DNA of 17,809 nucleotides, from positions 1 through 17,809 of the forward strand of contig SLGA01000015.1 in NCBI GenBank assembly GCA_007123985.1, in the 5' to 3' direction. The notes beneath the pieces are model-generated. The model ran no database searches and had not been told where the DNA came from. It saw only the letters and a program-made list of their open reading frames with translations. The translations under genes were made by a program, and so were the position numbers. How positions within the stretch are numbered: the stretch's first letter is position 1; each line of letters begins with the position of its first letter. The DNA comes from Balneolaceae bacterium. Its GTDB lineage: Bacteria > Bacteroidota > Rhodothermia > Balneolales > Balneolaceae. This document shows, piece after piece, positions 7,945 to 15,366 of the stretch.

Positions 7945-8517
7945 ATGGACCAATCTTTAAGTGATCAATTAACAGTACAGTTTTTAAAAGAGATAAGTGT
8001 AAAGAAAGCTATTGTGGTTATCCTGTTAATAAGCACAGTGGCTTTTCTCTTTTTAATTTATCTGCTCTATTTTCGCGAAACAGCAGATGAAACGGCATCA
8101 TGGGTGCATCAGTTACCGGCATTGAATGCTTTTCTGAATAGTGTAAGCACGGTATTAATTTTAGCAGGGTTCTGGGCTATCAAACAGAAGAAATATATCA
8201 GACACATGAAGCTCATGCTCACTGCTTTTATAACATCAAGCCTGTTTCTGATAAGCTACTTGCTCTATCACAATTTTGTGGGACATACTCCATTTCCCGG
8301 AGAAGGCGCTATACGGCCGGTCTATTTTACTATTTTGATTTCTCACATCATTTTATCTGCATTTGTGGTGCCGCTTGTACTCACCAGCTACTATTTTGCA
8401 TTTGCCGGTAAATTCAAAACGCACCGAAAAGTATCTAAATGGACCTTCCCTATCTGGCTATATGTATCTGTTATGGGAGTTGGGATCTTTTTTATTGTGA
8501 ATGCTTATGTTTCCTAA
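7945..8517 (+). CDS. DUF420 (YozB/CtaM-like) membrane protein, probable cytochrome oxidase maturation factor
   Basis: A 190-residue protein with five predicted transmembrane helices (about 20-42, 57-78, 90-109, 125-150, 168-187). It fits the DUF420 family by length, topology and conserved histidines: H87 (YIRHMKLM), H109 and H114 (LLYHNFVGH), H134, and H160 in the THRKVSKWTFPIWLYVSVMG-type C-terminal signature. A family member, CtaM of Staphylococcus aureus, is needed for aa3-type oxidase activity, so a role in heme or copper delivery to a terminal oxidase is likely but not proven here. It is divergent from the act operon, which agrees with a respiratory job. It stands alone; a terminator follows. 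Confidence 0.85.
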   Translation: MDQSLSDQLTVQFLKEISVKKAIVVILLISTVAFLFLIYLLYFRETADETASWVHQLPALNAFLNSVSTVLILAGFWAIKQKKYIRHMKLMLTAFITSSLFLISYLLYHNFVGHTPFPGEGAIRPVYFTILISHIILSAFVVPLVLTSYYFAFAGKFKTHRKVSKWTFPIWLYVSVMGVGIFFIVNAYVS

Positions 8518-8572
8518 GCACACAATTAATCAACTCTAAATTCATATAGACTAAAGTTCAATCAGCAATAAA

Positions 8573-8606
8573 AAAAGGCTCGCAGTAGTAACTCTGCAAG
8601 CCTTTT
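8573..8606. terminator. Bidirectional intrinsic terminator between convergent genes
   Basis: AAAAGGCT-C-GCAG (8573-8585) pairs with CTGC-A-AGCCTTTT (8594-8606) around an 8-base loop, with one internal C/A mismatch. The A tract on one side and T tract on the other let it end transcription from both the DUF420 gene and the hydrolase gene. Confidence 0.82.
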
Positions 8607-8627
8607 GATGATGTTTAACGGACTGAT

Positions 8628-9332
8628 TTAGCCTAAAAACTTATCTCCGGGTTTCGGAATAATCACTTCGGCATCAGATACCTCAGCTACGAATGATTTA
8701 AAATCTTCGGGCGATCCGGTAAGAACCGGAAACGTTCCGAAATGAACGGGTATGGCAATTTCAGGCTCGAGCATTTCACAGCAGAGTGCTGCTTCTTCAG
8801 GCCCCATAGTATAGTGATCGCCAATTGGCACAGCAACTACATGCGGAACGTACAAATCGCGATACAACTCCAGATCTGAGAATATATTGGTATCTCCCAT
8901 ATGGTAGAAGCAGATGTCATCTTCAAATGAAAGTATTAAACCACCTGCTTCACCGGCATACTCGCCGCCAAAGGATGAACTGTGATTGGCATTCACAAGG
9001 GTAACTGAAAAATCATCAAAATTTACGGTACCGCCTTTATTGAATTCAATTCGCTGATCTTCTTTTAGCCCATTTTTTTTGAGAAGATGGGAGAGTTCAA
9101 CCTGAGCAACAACTGTGCATCCCGTTTTCTCTGCAATTTCGATCGTATCACCCACGTGATCTTCGTGCCCGTGAGTAAGCAGTATGTAATCCACATCATC
9201 GGGGTTTTTGAACTCATTGGGTGTGGTTGGATTACCGGACAAAAACGGGTCTATATAAATGACCTTGCCGGTTGGAGATTCAATTCGAAATGCTGAATGG
9301 CCAAGCCACCACGCTTTAATATTTGTTTCCAT
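8628..9332 (-). CDS. UPF0173 family metal-dependent hydrolase (metallo-beta-lactamase fold)
   Basis: A 234-residue metallo-beta-lactamase-fold protein of the UPF0173/YtkL type. Reading from the ATG at 9332, the family opening is seen at once (KAWWLGHSAFRIE). Metal-binding residues are H54-G-H56-E-D58-H59 in the THGHEDHVGD motif, then H117, D147 (YHMGDTN) and H197 (PVHFGT). The reading frame stays open to an ATG at 9362, adding MLTQTKQKSV, but homologs begin close to the second Met, so I prefer 9332. The substrate is unknown; it should act as a small soluble cytoplasmic hydrolase. Convergent with the DUF420 gene, sharing its terminator, and divergent from the YciO-like gene. Confidence 0.88.
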   Translation of the reverse strand: METNIKAWWLGHSAFRIESPTGKVIYIDPFLSGNPTTPNEFKNPDDVDYILLTHGHEDHVGDTIEIAEKTGCTVVAQVELSHLLKKNGLKEDQRIEFNKGGTVNFDDFSVTLVNANHSSSFGGEYAGEAGGLILSFEDDICFYHMGDTNIFSDLELYRDLYVPHVVAVPIGDHYTMGPEEAALCCEMLEPEIAIPVHFGTFPVLTGSPEDFKSFVAEVSDAEVIIPKPGDKFLG

Positions 9333-9369
9333 CACTGATTTCTGTTTGGTTTGAGTTAGCATTATATAT

Positions 9370-9443
9370 AGTAAACAAAAAGCTTATGTAATTCGTTGGA
9401 GCAGGTACATACTCAATGTAAGCTTTGCTTAAATCAGTTTACT
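9370..9443. repeat. Nested imperfect inverted repeat between divergent genes
   Basis: AGTAAAC (9370-9376) and AAGCTTA (9380-9386) recur as their reverse complements TAAGCTT (9419-9425) and GTTTACT (9437-9443). The arms are short and separated by unequal gaps, so it is either a loose two-part palindrome in the hydrolase/yciO control region or chance in A/T-rich DNA. Confidence 0.25.
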
Positions 9444-9557
9444 TATTTCATGGATATTGTTATTTAGCTGATTACATTGTATAAGCAGGGCATCACAGAA
9501 TCCAAGATTCAAGGCAGAATATTTAATTTACAATACGTAACTCAAAACTGTATTTCT

Positions 9558-10235
9558 ATGGCAAACCGTATAAAGATTCATCCTGATAATCCTCATAAAA
9601 AAAAGATTTTTGAGCTGACTGACGAGCTTATAAATAGTGGGGTAGCACTCGTTCCAACCGACAGCCAGTATGCATTGGTTTGTGATTACAAGAATAAGAA
9701 GGGTATCGATCGAATCAGGCAAATCAGGCAGCTGGGTAAACGCGATCATCTAACGGTAATGTGCTACAGCCTTGAACATGCTTCAACGTTTGGTCTGCTT
9801 TCGGATGATAATTTTAAACTCATCAAACGCCTCATACCCGGGCCATACACCTTTGTATTACCCGCCACACGCGAGGTTCCGCGTTTATTAACACATCCTA
9901 AAAAGCGTACTGTGGGAATTCGGGTGCCAGATTATCCCATCTGCCTCGAAATGGTAAAAGAGCTCGACAGACCGGTAATAGCAATTACTGCTAAGCTTCC
10001 CGGTGTTGAGCACGGGCACCCCGGAGATGGCGATCGCGAACTTTTCCTCAGCCGGTTTGATAATATAGTAGATGTGACGATCGATAATCAGGAACCGCTT
10101 GAATCACTCGAAACAACAGTTCTGGATCTAACCGGAGAGAATCCAACTATTTTGCGGGAAGGCCTTGGGATGGATCGTTTATTGGAGGCACTGGCACTGC
10201 AGGGAATGGAACTTGAAGAGCAACCGATATCATAA
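9558..10235 (+). CDS. YciO-type Sua5/YrdC/YwlC family protein
   Basis: A 225-residue protein of the YrdC fold. It begins MANRIKIHPDNPHKKKI, the typical YciO opening, with the nucleotide-binding PTDSQYAL motif at 33-40, then GKRDHLTVM, IPGPYTFVLPA (93-103) and the GIRVPDYP strand (120-127). YrdC/Sua5 proteins make threonylcarbamoyl-AMP for the tRNA t6A modification; the YciO branch is related but a weaker or different activity is likely, so this is probably not the main t6A enzyme. An upstream TTG at 9477 extends the frame by 27 residues without family similarity, so I use the ATG at 9558. The bacilliredoxin-like gene follows after nine bases, forming an operon. Confidence 0.88.
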   Translation: MANRIKIHPDNPHKKKIFELTDELINSGVALVPTDSQYALVCDYKNKKGIDRIRQIRQLGKRDHLTVMCYSLEHASTFGLLSDDNFKLIKRLIPGPYTFVLPATREVPRLLTHPKKRTVGIRVPDYPICLEMVKELDRPVIAITAKLPGVEHGHPGDGDRELFLSRFDNIVDVTIDNQEPLESLETTVLDLTGENPTILREGLGMDRLLEALALQGMELEEQPIS

Positions 10236-10244
10236 AGAAAGAAT

Positions 10245-10670
10245 ATGAGTTTTTTAAACGGACTTAGAGGTGTTTTTGGGGGTACAGTTCCCGGAGATTT
10301 CAACTGGAATATACCGCAAAAGCAGGATGATTTGCGATATGTGTTCGGGCCGGATTCAGGCACTCATTTACTTTACAAACACAGTAACAGTTGTGGGGTG
10401 TGTTTTTTTTCAAAGAAAAGTGTGGAGACGGTTATGAAGCAGCGGCCGGATTCACTCACATATCATTTTGTGGAAGTGAGGCAGAACAGAGATATCTCAA
10501 ATTTAATTGAGAGCCTTTCTGGGATTAAACATGAATCCCCGCAAGCTTTGATAATTCACAACGGCACTCTTGTCTGGCACGCATCTCACGGATCCATAAC
10601 CGATGCAGGTATTGAGAAAGCACTTGATACGCTACCGGAGGCAGCGAGACTGCCAAAACATAACGACTGA
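10245..10670 (+). CDS. Bacilliredoxin, YtxJ/BrxC family, with a CxxC active site
   Basis: A 141-residue small cytoplasmic protein of the thioredoxin fold. The family hallmarks are KHSNSCGVC (C50, C53), the strand FVEVRQNRDISN, the cis-proline segment IKHESPQALII (P99) and LVWHASHGSIT near the end. BrxC/YtxJ proteins remove bacillithiol from mixed disulfides; many have a TCPIS-type site with a single active Cys near this place, whereas here there are two cysteines spaced CGVC, which would allow a dithiol mechanism (inference). Bacillithiol genes are known in Bacteroidota relatives, but none is in this window. It starts nine bases after the YciO-like gene (AAAGAAAG upstream), so the two are probably co-transcribed. 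The gene converges on mtnA. Confidence 0.85.
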   Translation: MSFLNGLRGVFGGTVPGDFNWNIPQKQDDLRYVFGPDSGTHLLYKHSNSCGVCFFSKKSVETVMKQRPDSLTYHFVEVRQNRDISNLIESLSGIKHESPQALIIHNGTLVWHASHGSITDAGIEKALDTLPEAARLPKHND

Positions 10671-10690
10671 ATGTTCAAACGTGGGCACTA

Positions 10691-11743
10691 TTAACTAAAT
10701 AATTTATTGAAATTTTCAGTGTAATCAGGTTTTATTATACCTTTTTCGGTGATGATTGCGGTGATAAGATTATTGGGTGTCACGTCAAACGCAGGGTTAT
10801 AGACAGGTGTTTTTTTTGGAGCTGTCTGCTTACCGGAAAATGCAGACACTTCAGCATCGTCCCGTTCTTCAATTTCGATTAGCTTTCCGGTTTCAAGATT
10901 CATATCGATGGTGGAATATGGAGCGGCCACGTAAAACGGAATGTTGTGGGCATTTGCCAGAACGGCCAGCATATAGGTTCCAATCTTATTTGCCGTATCT
11001 CCGTTTTTGGTAATGCGATCGGCACCGGTTACTATCAGATCAACTTTTCCCTGTTGCATGAGAAATGCCGCGGCTGAATCGATATTGAGAGTGTGAGGAA
11101 TTCCCGATTTTTTGAGTTCCCATGTAGTAAGCCGTGCACCTTGCAGTAAGGGCCTGGTTTCATCAACCCAAACCATATCTACTTTACCTGCCTGGTGGGC
11201 ATGCAAAATAATTGAGAAAGCAGTTCCAAATTCTCCCGTAGCGAGCCCGCCAGTGTTACAATGTGTGAGAATTCGTGCGTTTTCAGGCACCAGTTCGGCT
11301 CCATTCAAGCCTATATCTTTGCAAAGGCGCCTGTCTTCCTCGTGTATGGTGATAGCTGTCTGGAGAACAATCTCTTTCAGCTCATCAATAGAGGAATCTT
11401 TTCGGGCATAGATGGTTTTCAGAATTCTGTTTATAGCCCAGGATAGATTCACTGCCGTTGGACGCGATGAGTTCAGATATTCGCCAATTCGCTGCGATTC
11501 GGAATAGAACATATCAAAGCTCTCCATGGAAAAGTCCTTAATTCCCAGGTACAAACCATAGCCTCCTGCTATACCAATTGCAGGAGCTCCCCGAACCCGT
11601 AGCTTTTTAATGGCGTCCCAAACCTGCCCTACAGTACTAAGCTCACTGTACACTTCTCGTTTTGGCAAAAATGTTTGATCGATTATACGAAGTCTTCCCT
11701 CGATCCACTCTATAGATTGAAAAGTAGTGTCTGAATTATTCAT
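10691..11743 (-). CDS. mtnA: S-methyl-5-thioribose-1-phosphate isomerase
   Basis: A 350-residue enzyme of the methionine salvage pathway that turns methylthioribose-1-phosphate into methylthioribulose-1-phosphate. Family motifs appear in order: RVRGAPAIGIAGGYGL (substrate phosphate loop, about 49-64), HCNTGGLATGEFGTA with the catalytic Cys162, VDETRPLLQGARLT (193-206) and TGADRITKNGDTANKIGTY with the catalytic Asp242. These separate it from eIF2B alpha subunits, to which it is related. Length is normal for the family. The start is the ATG at 11743. No other salvage genes are next to it; it stands alone between a convergent bacilliredoxin gene and a divergent small membrane protein gene. Confidence 0.95.
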   Translation of the reverse strand: MNNSDTTFQSIEWIEGRLRIIDQTFLPKREVYSELSTVGQVWDAIKKLRVRGAPAIGIAGGYGLYLGIKDFSMESFDMFYSESQRIGEYLNSSRPTAVNLSWAINRILKTIYARKDSSIDELKEIVLQTAITIHEEDRRLCKDIGLNGAELVPENARILTHCNTGGLATGEFGTAFSIILHAHQAGKVDMVWVDETRPLLQGARLTTWELKKSGIPHTLNIDSAAAFLMQQGKVDLIVTGADRITKNGDTANKIGTYMLAVLANAHNIPFYVAAPYSTIDMNLETGKLIEIEERDDAEVSAFSGKQTAPKKTPVYNPAFDVTPNNLITAIITEKGIIKPDYTENFNKLFS

Positions 11744-11819
11744 AGTTCATCATTTATTTATAAAATAGGCATATCATTAATAGATATAAACTTGATTCCT
11801 GTGCAAGAGGTAGGGAATC

Positions 11820-11862
11820 ACCTGATGCCATCTTAAGAACCTCCCCTAATACACAATCAGGT
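11820..11862. repeat. Inverted repeat ACCTGAT / ATCAGGT upstream of mtnA
   Basis: ACCTGAT (11820-11826) and ATCAGGT (11856-11862) can form a 7-bp stem closing a 29-base loop, about 80-120 bases upstream of mtnA on the minus strand. The interval also holds GAGGT/ACCTC pairing (11807-11811 with 11839-11843) that would compete with it. It could be a leader RNA fold or operator; it does not match a SAM riboswitch that I recognise. Confidence 0.25.
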
Positions 11863-11980
11863 TTCTACTCTTCTCTGTCTGTTACAGAATTATATATCAT
11901 AAAGCAGCAATAAGGAAAGGATCAGAAAAATTAAAAAGTATCTGTTCCGCAACTACAAATAAATGAGATGAGGTAAGGTT

Positions 11981-12187
11981 ATGATTTTAAAGAAAAATGT
12001 TGGTTACATGGATTCAATTATACGTGTTATTTTAGGCACATTAATAGTAGCACTTGGCTTGTACTTCGACAGCTACTGGGGCTTTATCGGGTTAATTCCC
12101 GTAATTTCGGGTGCTATTTCATTCTGCCCTGTGTACAGGGTTCTAAGAATGTCAACAATGGACCCGAACCTTGAAAGAGAAAATTAA
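11981..12187 (+). CDS. DUF2892 family small membrane protein
   Basis: A 68-residue protein of the DUF2892 family (the YgaP-type transmembrane domain on its own). It begins MILKKNVGYMDSIIRVILG, has two close hydrophobic helices (about 14-31 and 33-50) and the typical end SFCPVYRVLRMSTMD with one Cys. Such proteins are common in Bacteroidota relatives, often beside rhodanese or sulfur genes; no such partner is seen here and the function is unknown. A purine-rich GAGGTAAGG lies just before the ATG as a ribosome-binding site. A strong terminator follows, so it is a single-gene transcript. Confidence 0.85.
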   Translation: MILKKNVGYMDSIIRVILGTLIVALGLYFDSYWGFIGLIPVISGAISFCPVYRVLRMSTMDPNLEREN

Positions 12188-12258
12188 GGGATACAATTAG
12201 GAATCAGGAGAGAACTAATGTGAAATCAGGAGTCTGATAAAGAGAGAGAATATCAAAA

Positions 12259-12291
12259 GGGAATCGATAACATCGGTTCCCTTATTTTTTT
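12259..12291 (+). terminator. Strong intrinsic terminator after the DUF2892 gene
   Basis: GGGAATCGAT (12259-12268) pairs with ATCGGTTCCC (12272-12281) over ten base pairs (one G-T wobble), with a 3-base AAC loop, followed by TTATTTTTTT. Flanked by AAAA on the 5' side. A textbook rho-independent terminator. Confidence 0.92.
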
Positions 12292-12391
12292 GTTAACATT
12301 TCGTTACAACTCTGCTTAAAAATGAGTTGTAGAGCAGGTGAAAATTGAGTTACTTAACTGCCATTATTTATCTGTAATCAGAAAACCAGCT

Positions 12392-14110
12392 ATGGAATTT
12401 ATTGGAAAATCCAGGGATAACCGAACATTTGATGCAATTGTTATAGGCTCCGGAATGAGCGGCGGATGGGCCGCAAAAGAGCTATGTGAACGAGGATTGA
12501 AAACTCTTGTTCTGGAGCGGGGACGACCGGTTAAGCATCGCGATGACTACCCTACAGCAACCAAAGATCCATGGGAGTTTCGTTTTAGAGGGCGTTTACC
12601 TCACGATGAGCTTGAAAAAAATCCCATTGTAGCCCGTTGCTATGCATATGATGAAACCACTGAGCACTTTTTTGTGAAAGATAAGGAGCATCCCTACCAG
12701 CAAGAAAAACCGTTTGACTGGATTCGAGGATATCAGGAGGGGGGAAAGAGCCTGATCTGGGCACGACAGGGACAGCGCTGGAGCAGGTATGATTTTGAAG
12801 GACCCGCCCGCGATGGTTATGGCATTGAGTGGCCTATCACCTACAACGAGATTGCACCCTGGTACAGCCATGTAGAGCATTTTGTAGGCTGGAGTGGAAA
12901 TAAAGACGGGCTGGATCATCTGCCGGATGGAGAGTTTTTACCCCCTTTTGAGCTGAATTGTGTTGAAAAAGAGATCAAAGAAAAAGTTGAAGCTGCATAC
13001 AGCAACCGACATATACTGCATGGGCGTTGTGCCCATTTAACAGAGCTTCGCCAAATACACCTCCAGCAAAACAGGGGACTCTGTATGGCTAGAAATCTCT
13101 GCTATCGTGGTTGTCCTTATGGTGCCTACTTCAGTTCTAATTCGGCCACGCTGCCATGGGCAGAGAATACCGGAAACCTGACAAAAAGAACGCATGCGAT
13201 TGTGGAATCCATTATTTATGATGAAGCCACAGGCAAAGCTGCGGGTGTTCGGGTGATTGATGCAAACACCAAAGAAGCCAAGGAATATTATGCCAGAATT
13301 ATTTTTGTAAATGCTGCATGCCTCAATTCAAATCTGATATTGCTCAACAGCAAATCAAATCGTTTTCCGGACGGACTTGGGAATGATAATGGTTTACTTG
13401 GAAGATATATCACCTTCCACAACTACCGTGGTTCGTTAACAGCGCAAATGGAAGGTTTTGAAGATCAATACTATTACGGACGCAGGCCCACTCAGGCAAT
13501 CATGCCATCGTTCAGGAATGTGTATGGGCAGGACAGTGATGCAGACTTTCAGGGGAAATATTTGATTGCATTCGGTGCGGCAAGACAGGGTTGGCAGCGC
13601 GGTGTGCGAGAGGATTCTATTGGTTCAGAATTAAAACAGGAAATGGCCTCACCCGGCAGCTGGAATGTTTTTATGATGATGCAGGGTGAAACCGTACCTC
13701 GATATGAAAATCACGTACGTTTGAGCGAAACGGAGACTGATCCATGGGGAATCCCTCAGCTTATTACTTCGGTTGATTACACCGATAATGATGAAAAACT
13801 TCTAAATGATTTTCATACACAAGGTGCCGAAATGCTCGATTTGGCCGGTGCAAAAAACATCCGTACCACTGATACCCGGCAGGCACCGGGGCTGGATATC
13901 CATGAAGTAGGTGGCGCAAGAATGGGTAAAGATCCTCAAAACTCAATACTTAATGAGTGGAACCAAATTCACGGATGCAAAAATGTTTTTGTTACAGATG
14001 GTGCGGCATTCAGTTCTGTAGCAATTCAAAATCCGTCGCTCACATTTATGGCGCTTACTGCCCGGGCAGCAAACTACGCAGCCGATGAAATGCAAAAGGG
14101 TAACCTGTAA
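12392..14110 (+). CDS. GMC-family FAD-dependent oxidoreductase
   Basis: A 572-residue flavoprotein of the glucose-methanol-choline family. The FAD-binding Rossmann motif lies at the start (FDAIVIGSGMSGGWAAKEL, GSGMSGG at about 19-25), followed by VLERGRPV. A cysteine-containing GCPYGAYFSSN segment sits mid-protein. The C-terminal domain has the catalytic-type His504 (IHEVGGARMG) and Asn547 (IQNPSLTFMAL). It is of the gluconate-2-dehydrogenase-like type common in Bacteroidota and oxidises a sugar or alcohol; the substrate is not knowable here. There is no signal peptide, and no gluconate dehydrogenase subunit 3 or cytochrome partner next to it. A GTG at 12338 extends the frame by 18 residues with no family similarity, so I start at the ATG at 12392. 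It is preceded by a terminator and converges on rnd. Confidence 0.88.
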   Translation: MEFIGKSRDNRTFDAIVIGSGMSGGWAAKELCERGLKTLVLERGRPVKHRDDYPTATKDPWEFRFRGRLPHDELEKNPIVARCYAYDETTEHFFVKDKEHPYQQEKPFDWIRGYQEGGKSLIWARQGQRWSRYDFEGPARDGYGIEWPITYNEIAPWYSHVEHFVGWSGNKDGLDHLPDGEFLPPFELNCVEKEIKEKVEAAYSNRHILHGRCAHLTELRQIHLQQNRGLCMARNLCYRGCPYGAYFSSNSATLPWAENTGNLTKRTHAIVESIIYDEATGKAAGVRVIDANTKEAKEYYARIIFVNAACLNSNLILLNSKSNRFPDGLGNDNGLLGRYITFHNYRGSLTAQMEGFEDQYYYGRRPTQAIMPSFRNVYGQDSDADFQGKYLIAFGAARQGWQRGVREDSIGSELKQEMASPGSWNVFMMMQGETVPRYENHVRLSETETDPWGIPQLITSVDYTDNDEKLLNDFHTQGAEMLDLAGAKNIRTTDTRQAPGLDIHEVGGARMGKDPQNSILNEWNQIHGCKNVFVTDGAAFSSVAIQNPSLTFMALTARAANYAADEMQKGNL

Positions 14111-14116
14111 CAGATT

Positions 14117-14131
14117 AACAGTATCACTGTT
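14117..14131. terminator. Small hairpin between convergent genes
   Basis: AACAGT-ATC-ACTGTT is a perfect 6-bp stem with a 3-base loop in the 13-base gap, overlapping the rnd stop codon, followed on the plus strand by TT and a pyrimidine-rich stretch. It is A/T-rich and short, so termination would be weak. Confidence 0.25.
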
Positions 14132-15314
14132 TTCTGTTTCCGTTCAGCTGGATACACTCTTTAAGGGGTTTGGTGTCGAGATTAAGTTCATCCGCAATCT
14201 CTTCTATCAAATCAATTTTGTATGATTTCATCTCCCCATTACTGCCGGTTATGATATCAGAAATAATTCGATTACTCAGAATGTAGTTTGCAAATTCTGT
14301 GCCGTAAATTTTTTCTATCTGCTCTTTTACAGGCTTGAAAAATGAACTTTTCAGTGAATTTACCCTCAGCTTTTCAGCCATCATAAGTTTGTATTCTTCT
14401 GAATCGAGCTGCCTTTTTGCAGGTTTTTTTTGGGATAATCCGTTGTTCTCAGCCTCTGTTTGCGCATCGGAAAGCAAGTGGATGATTTCGTCGGACACCT
14501 CTTTCGTTTTTAGTTTTTTATAAATATCACGGCGGCTCAGCCAGTGAATTCGTTCTGCCTGATTTTTTGCGAGTGTTTTGATGAGATTATTATCCACAAT
14601 CTGGAAAGGTGGCTTATTGTATTTTTCCGCAAGTTTATCCCGCCAGTAAAGAAGCTTTTTATAGATATACCACTCATATTCGGTGAAATGGTTTTTGTCT
14701 CTCTCTTTTACAATTTCGTTGTGATTGATGTCGCTGTAATTCAGCTTGTTCAGAGCCGCATTTTCCTCTTCAATCCATACTGCTATTTTTTCTGTTGAGA
14801 TTTTTTCATCAAACAGACGTTTTAGTTTCAGCAGATGAAATACATCATCAGCCGCGTATGCAAGCTGTTTTTCAGTAAGCGGCCGTTTAAACCAGTTGCT
14901 TTTTTGGGATGATGATACCGTCTCCACATCGAGAACGTCCTCAACAAGATTGGTAAGCGACATCGCAGGGTAGTTGAGCATGCGAGATACGATGTCAAGA
15001 TCGTACATATTTTTCGGAAAACAGCCGATCGAGTGAAGCAGCCTAAGGTCTTCATCAAAAGAGAAACATACTTTTTGCACCGAATGGTTTTCAAGTAGTG
15101 GGAAGAGGATTTTTATGTCCAGATCTGGGCTTAATGGATCGATGAGATAGCATGTATCTCCGTCAAAAATCTGTACAAGGCAGAGGTTAAATCCGTATCG
15201 ATGGAAGTTTTTGTCGAATTCCAGATCAATGGCTATTTGCTCGTATCTCTGTAGTTTTTTTGTGCACGTTTCTAAATCTTCTGATTTTTCAATCAGCTCT
15301 ACCGTATTGGTCAT
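14124..15314 (-). CDS. rnd: Ribonuclease D family 3'-5' exoribonuclease
   Basis: A 396-residue protein with a DEDD exonuclease domain (about 1-175) and an HRDC domain (about 212-288). The catalytic motifs are D30-L-E32 (IAIDLEFD), D89 in FSFDEDLRLLHS, and Y153-A-A-D-D157, the DEDDy arrangement. The HRDC part reads EYEWYIYKKLLYWRDKLAEKYNKPPF. RNase D trims tRNA 3' ends and other structured RNAs in the cytoplasm; the symbol is used for the family rather than proven activity. A C-terminal tail (about 290-396) is charged and holds a second helical segment. It lies 52 bases downstream of paaZ on the same strand and may be co-transcribed, though the functions are unrelated. Confidence 0.88.
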   Translation of the reverse strand: MTNTVELIEKSEDLETCTKKLQRYEQIAIDLEFDKNFHRYGFNLCLVQIFDGDTCYLIDPLSPDLDIKILFPLLENHSVQKVCFSFDEDLRLLHSIGCFPKNMYDLDIVSRMLNYPAMSLTNLVEDVLDVETVSSSQKSNWFKRPLTEKQLAYAADDVFHLLKLKRLFDEKISTEKIAVWIEEENAALNKLNYSDINHNEIVKERDKNHFTEYEWYIYKKLLYWRDKLAEKYNKPPFQIVDNNLIKTLAKNQAERIHWLSRRDIYKKLKTKEVSDEIIHLLSDAQTEAENNGLSQKKPAKRQLDSEEYKLMMAEKLRVNSLKSSFFKPVKEQIEKIYGTEFANYILSNRIISDIITGSNGEMKSYKIDLIEEIADELNLDTKPLKECIQLNGNRKQ

Positions 15315-15366
15315 ATCGTAATTTTATTGGATAATAGCGTAGCTAAAATAGGCTTTTTCCACCAAA

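Noticed and set aside
9361..9380. TATATATAATG-like sequence before the hydrolase gene as a sigma-70 promoter
   Set aside because: The TTGTTT-like box is far too close to the TATAAT-like box, and no TAnnTTTG element is present.
9477..9557. N-terminal extension of the YciO-like protein from a TTG codon
   Set aside because: The added 27 residues have no similarity to the family, while MANRIKIHPDNP at 9558 fits the usual YciO start.
12202..12232. AATCAGGAG twice, 22 bases apart, after the DUF2892 gene
   Set aside because: Only two short purine-rich copies before the terminator; too little to call a repeat element or array.
12338..12391. GTG start adding 18 residues to the GMC oxidoreductase
   Set aside because: The extension is neither a signal peptide nor family-like; the ATG at 12392 places the FAD motif at the usual distance.
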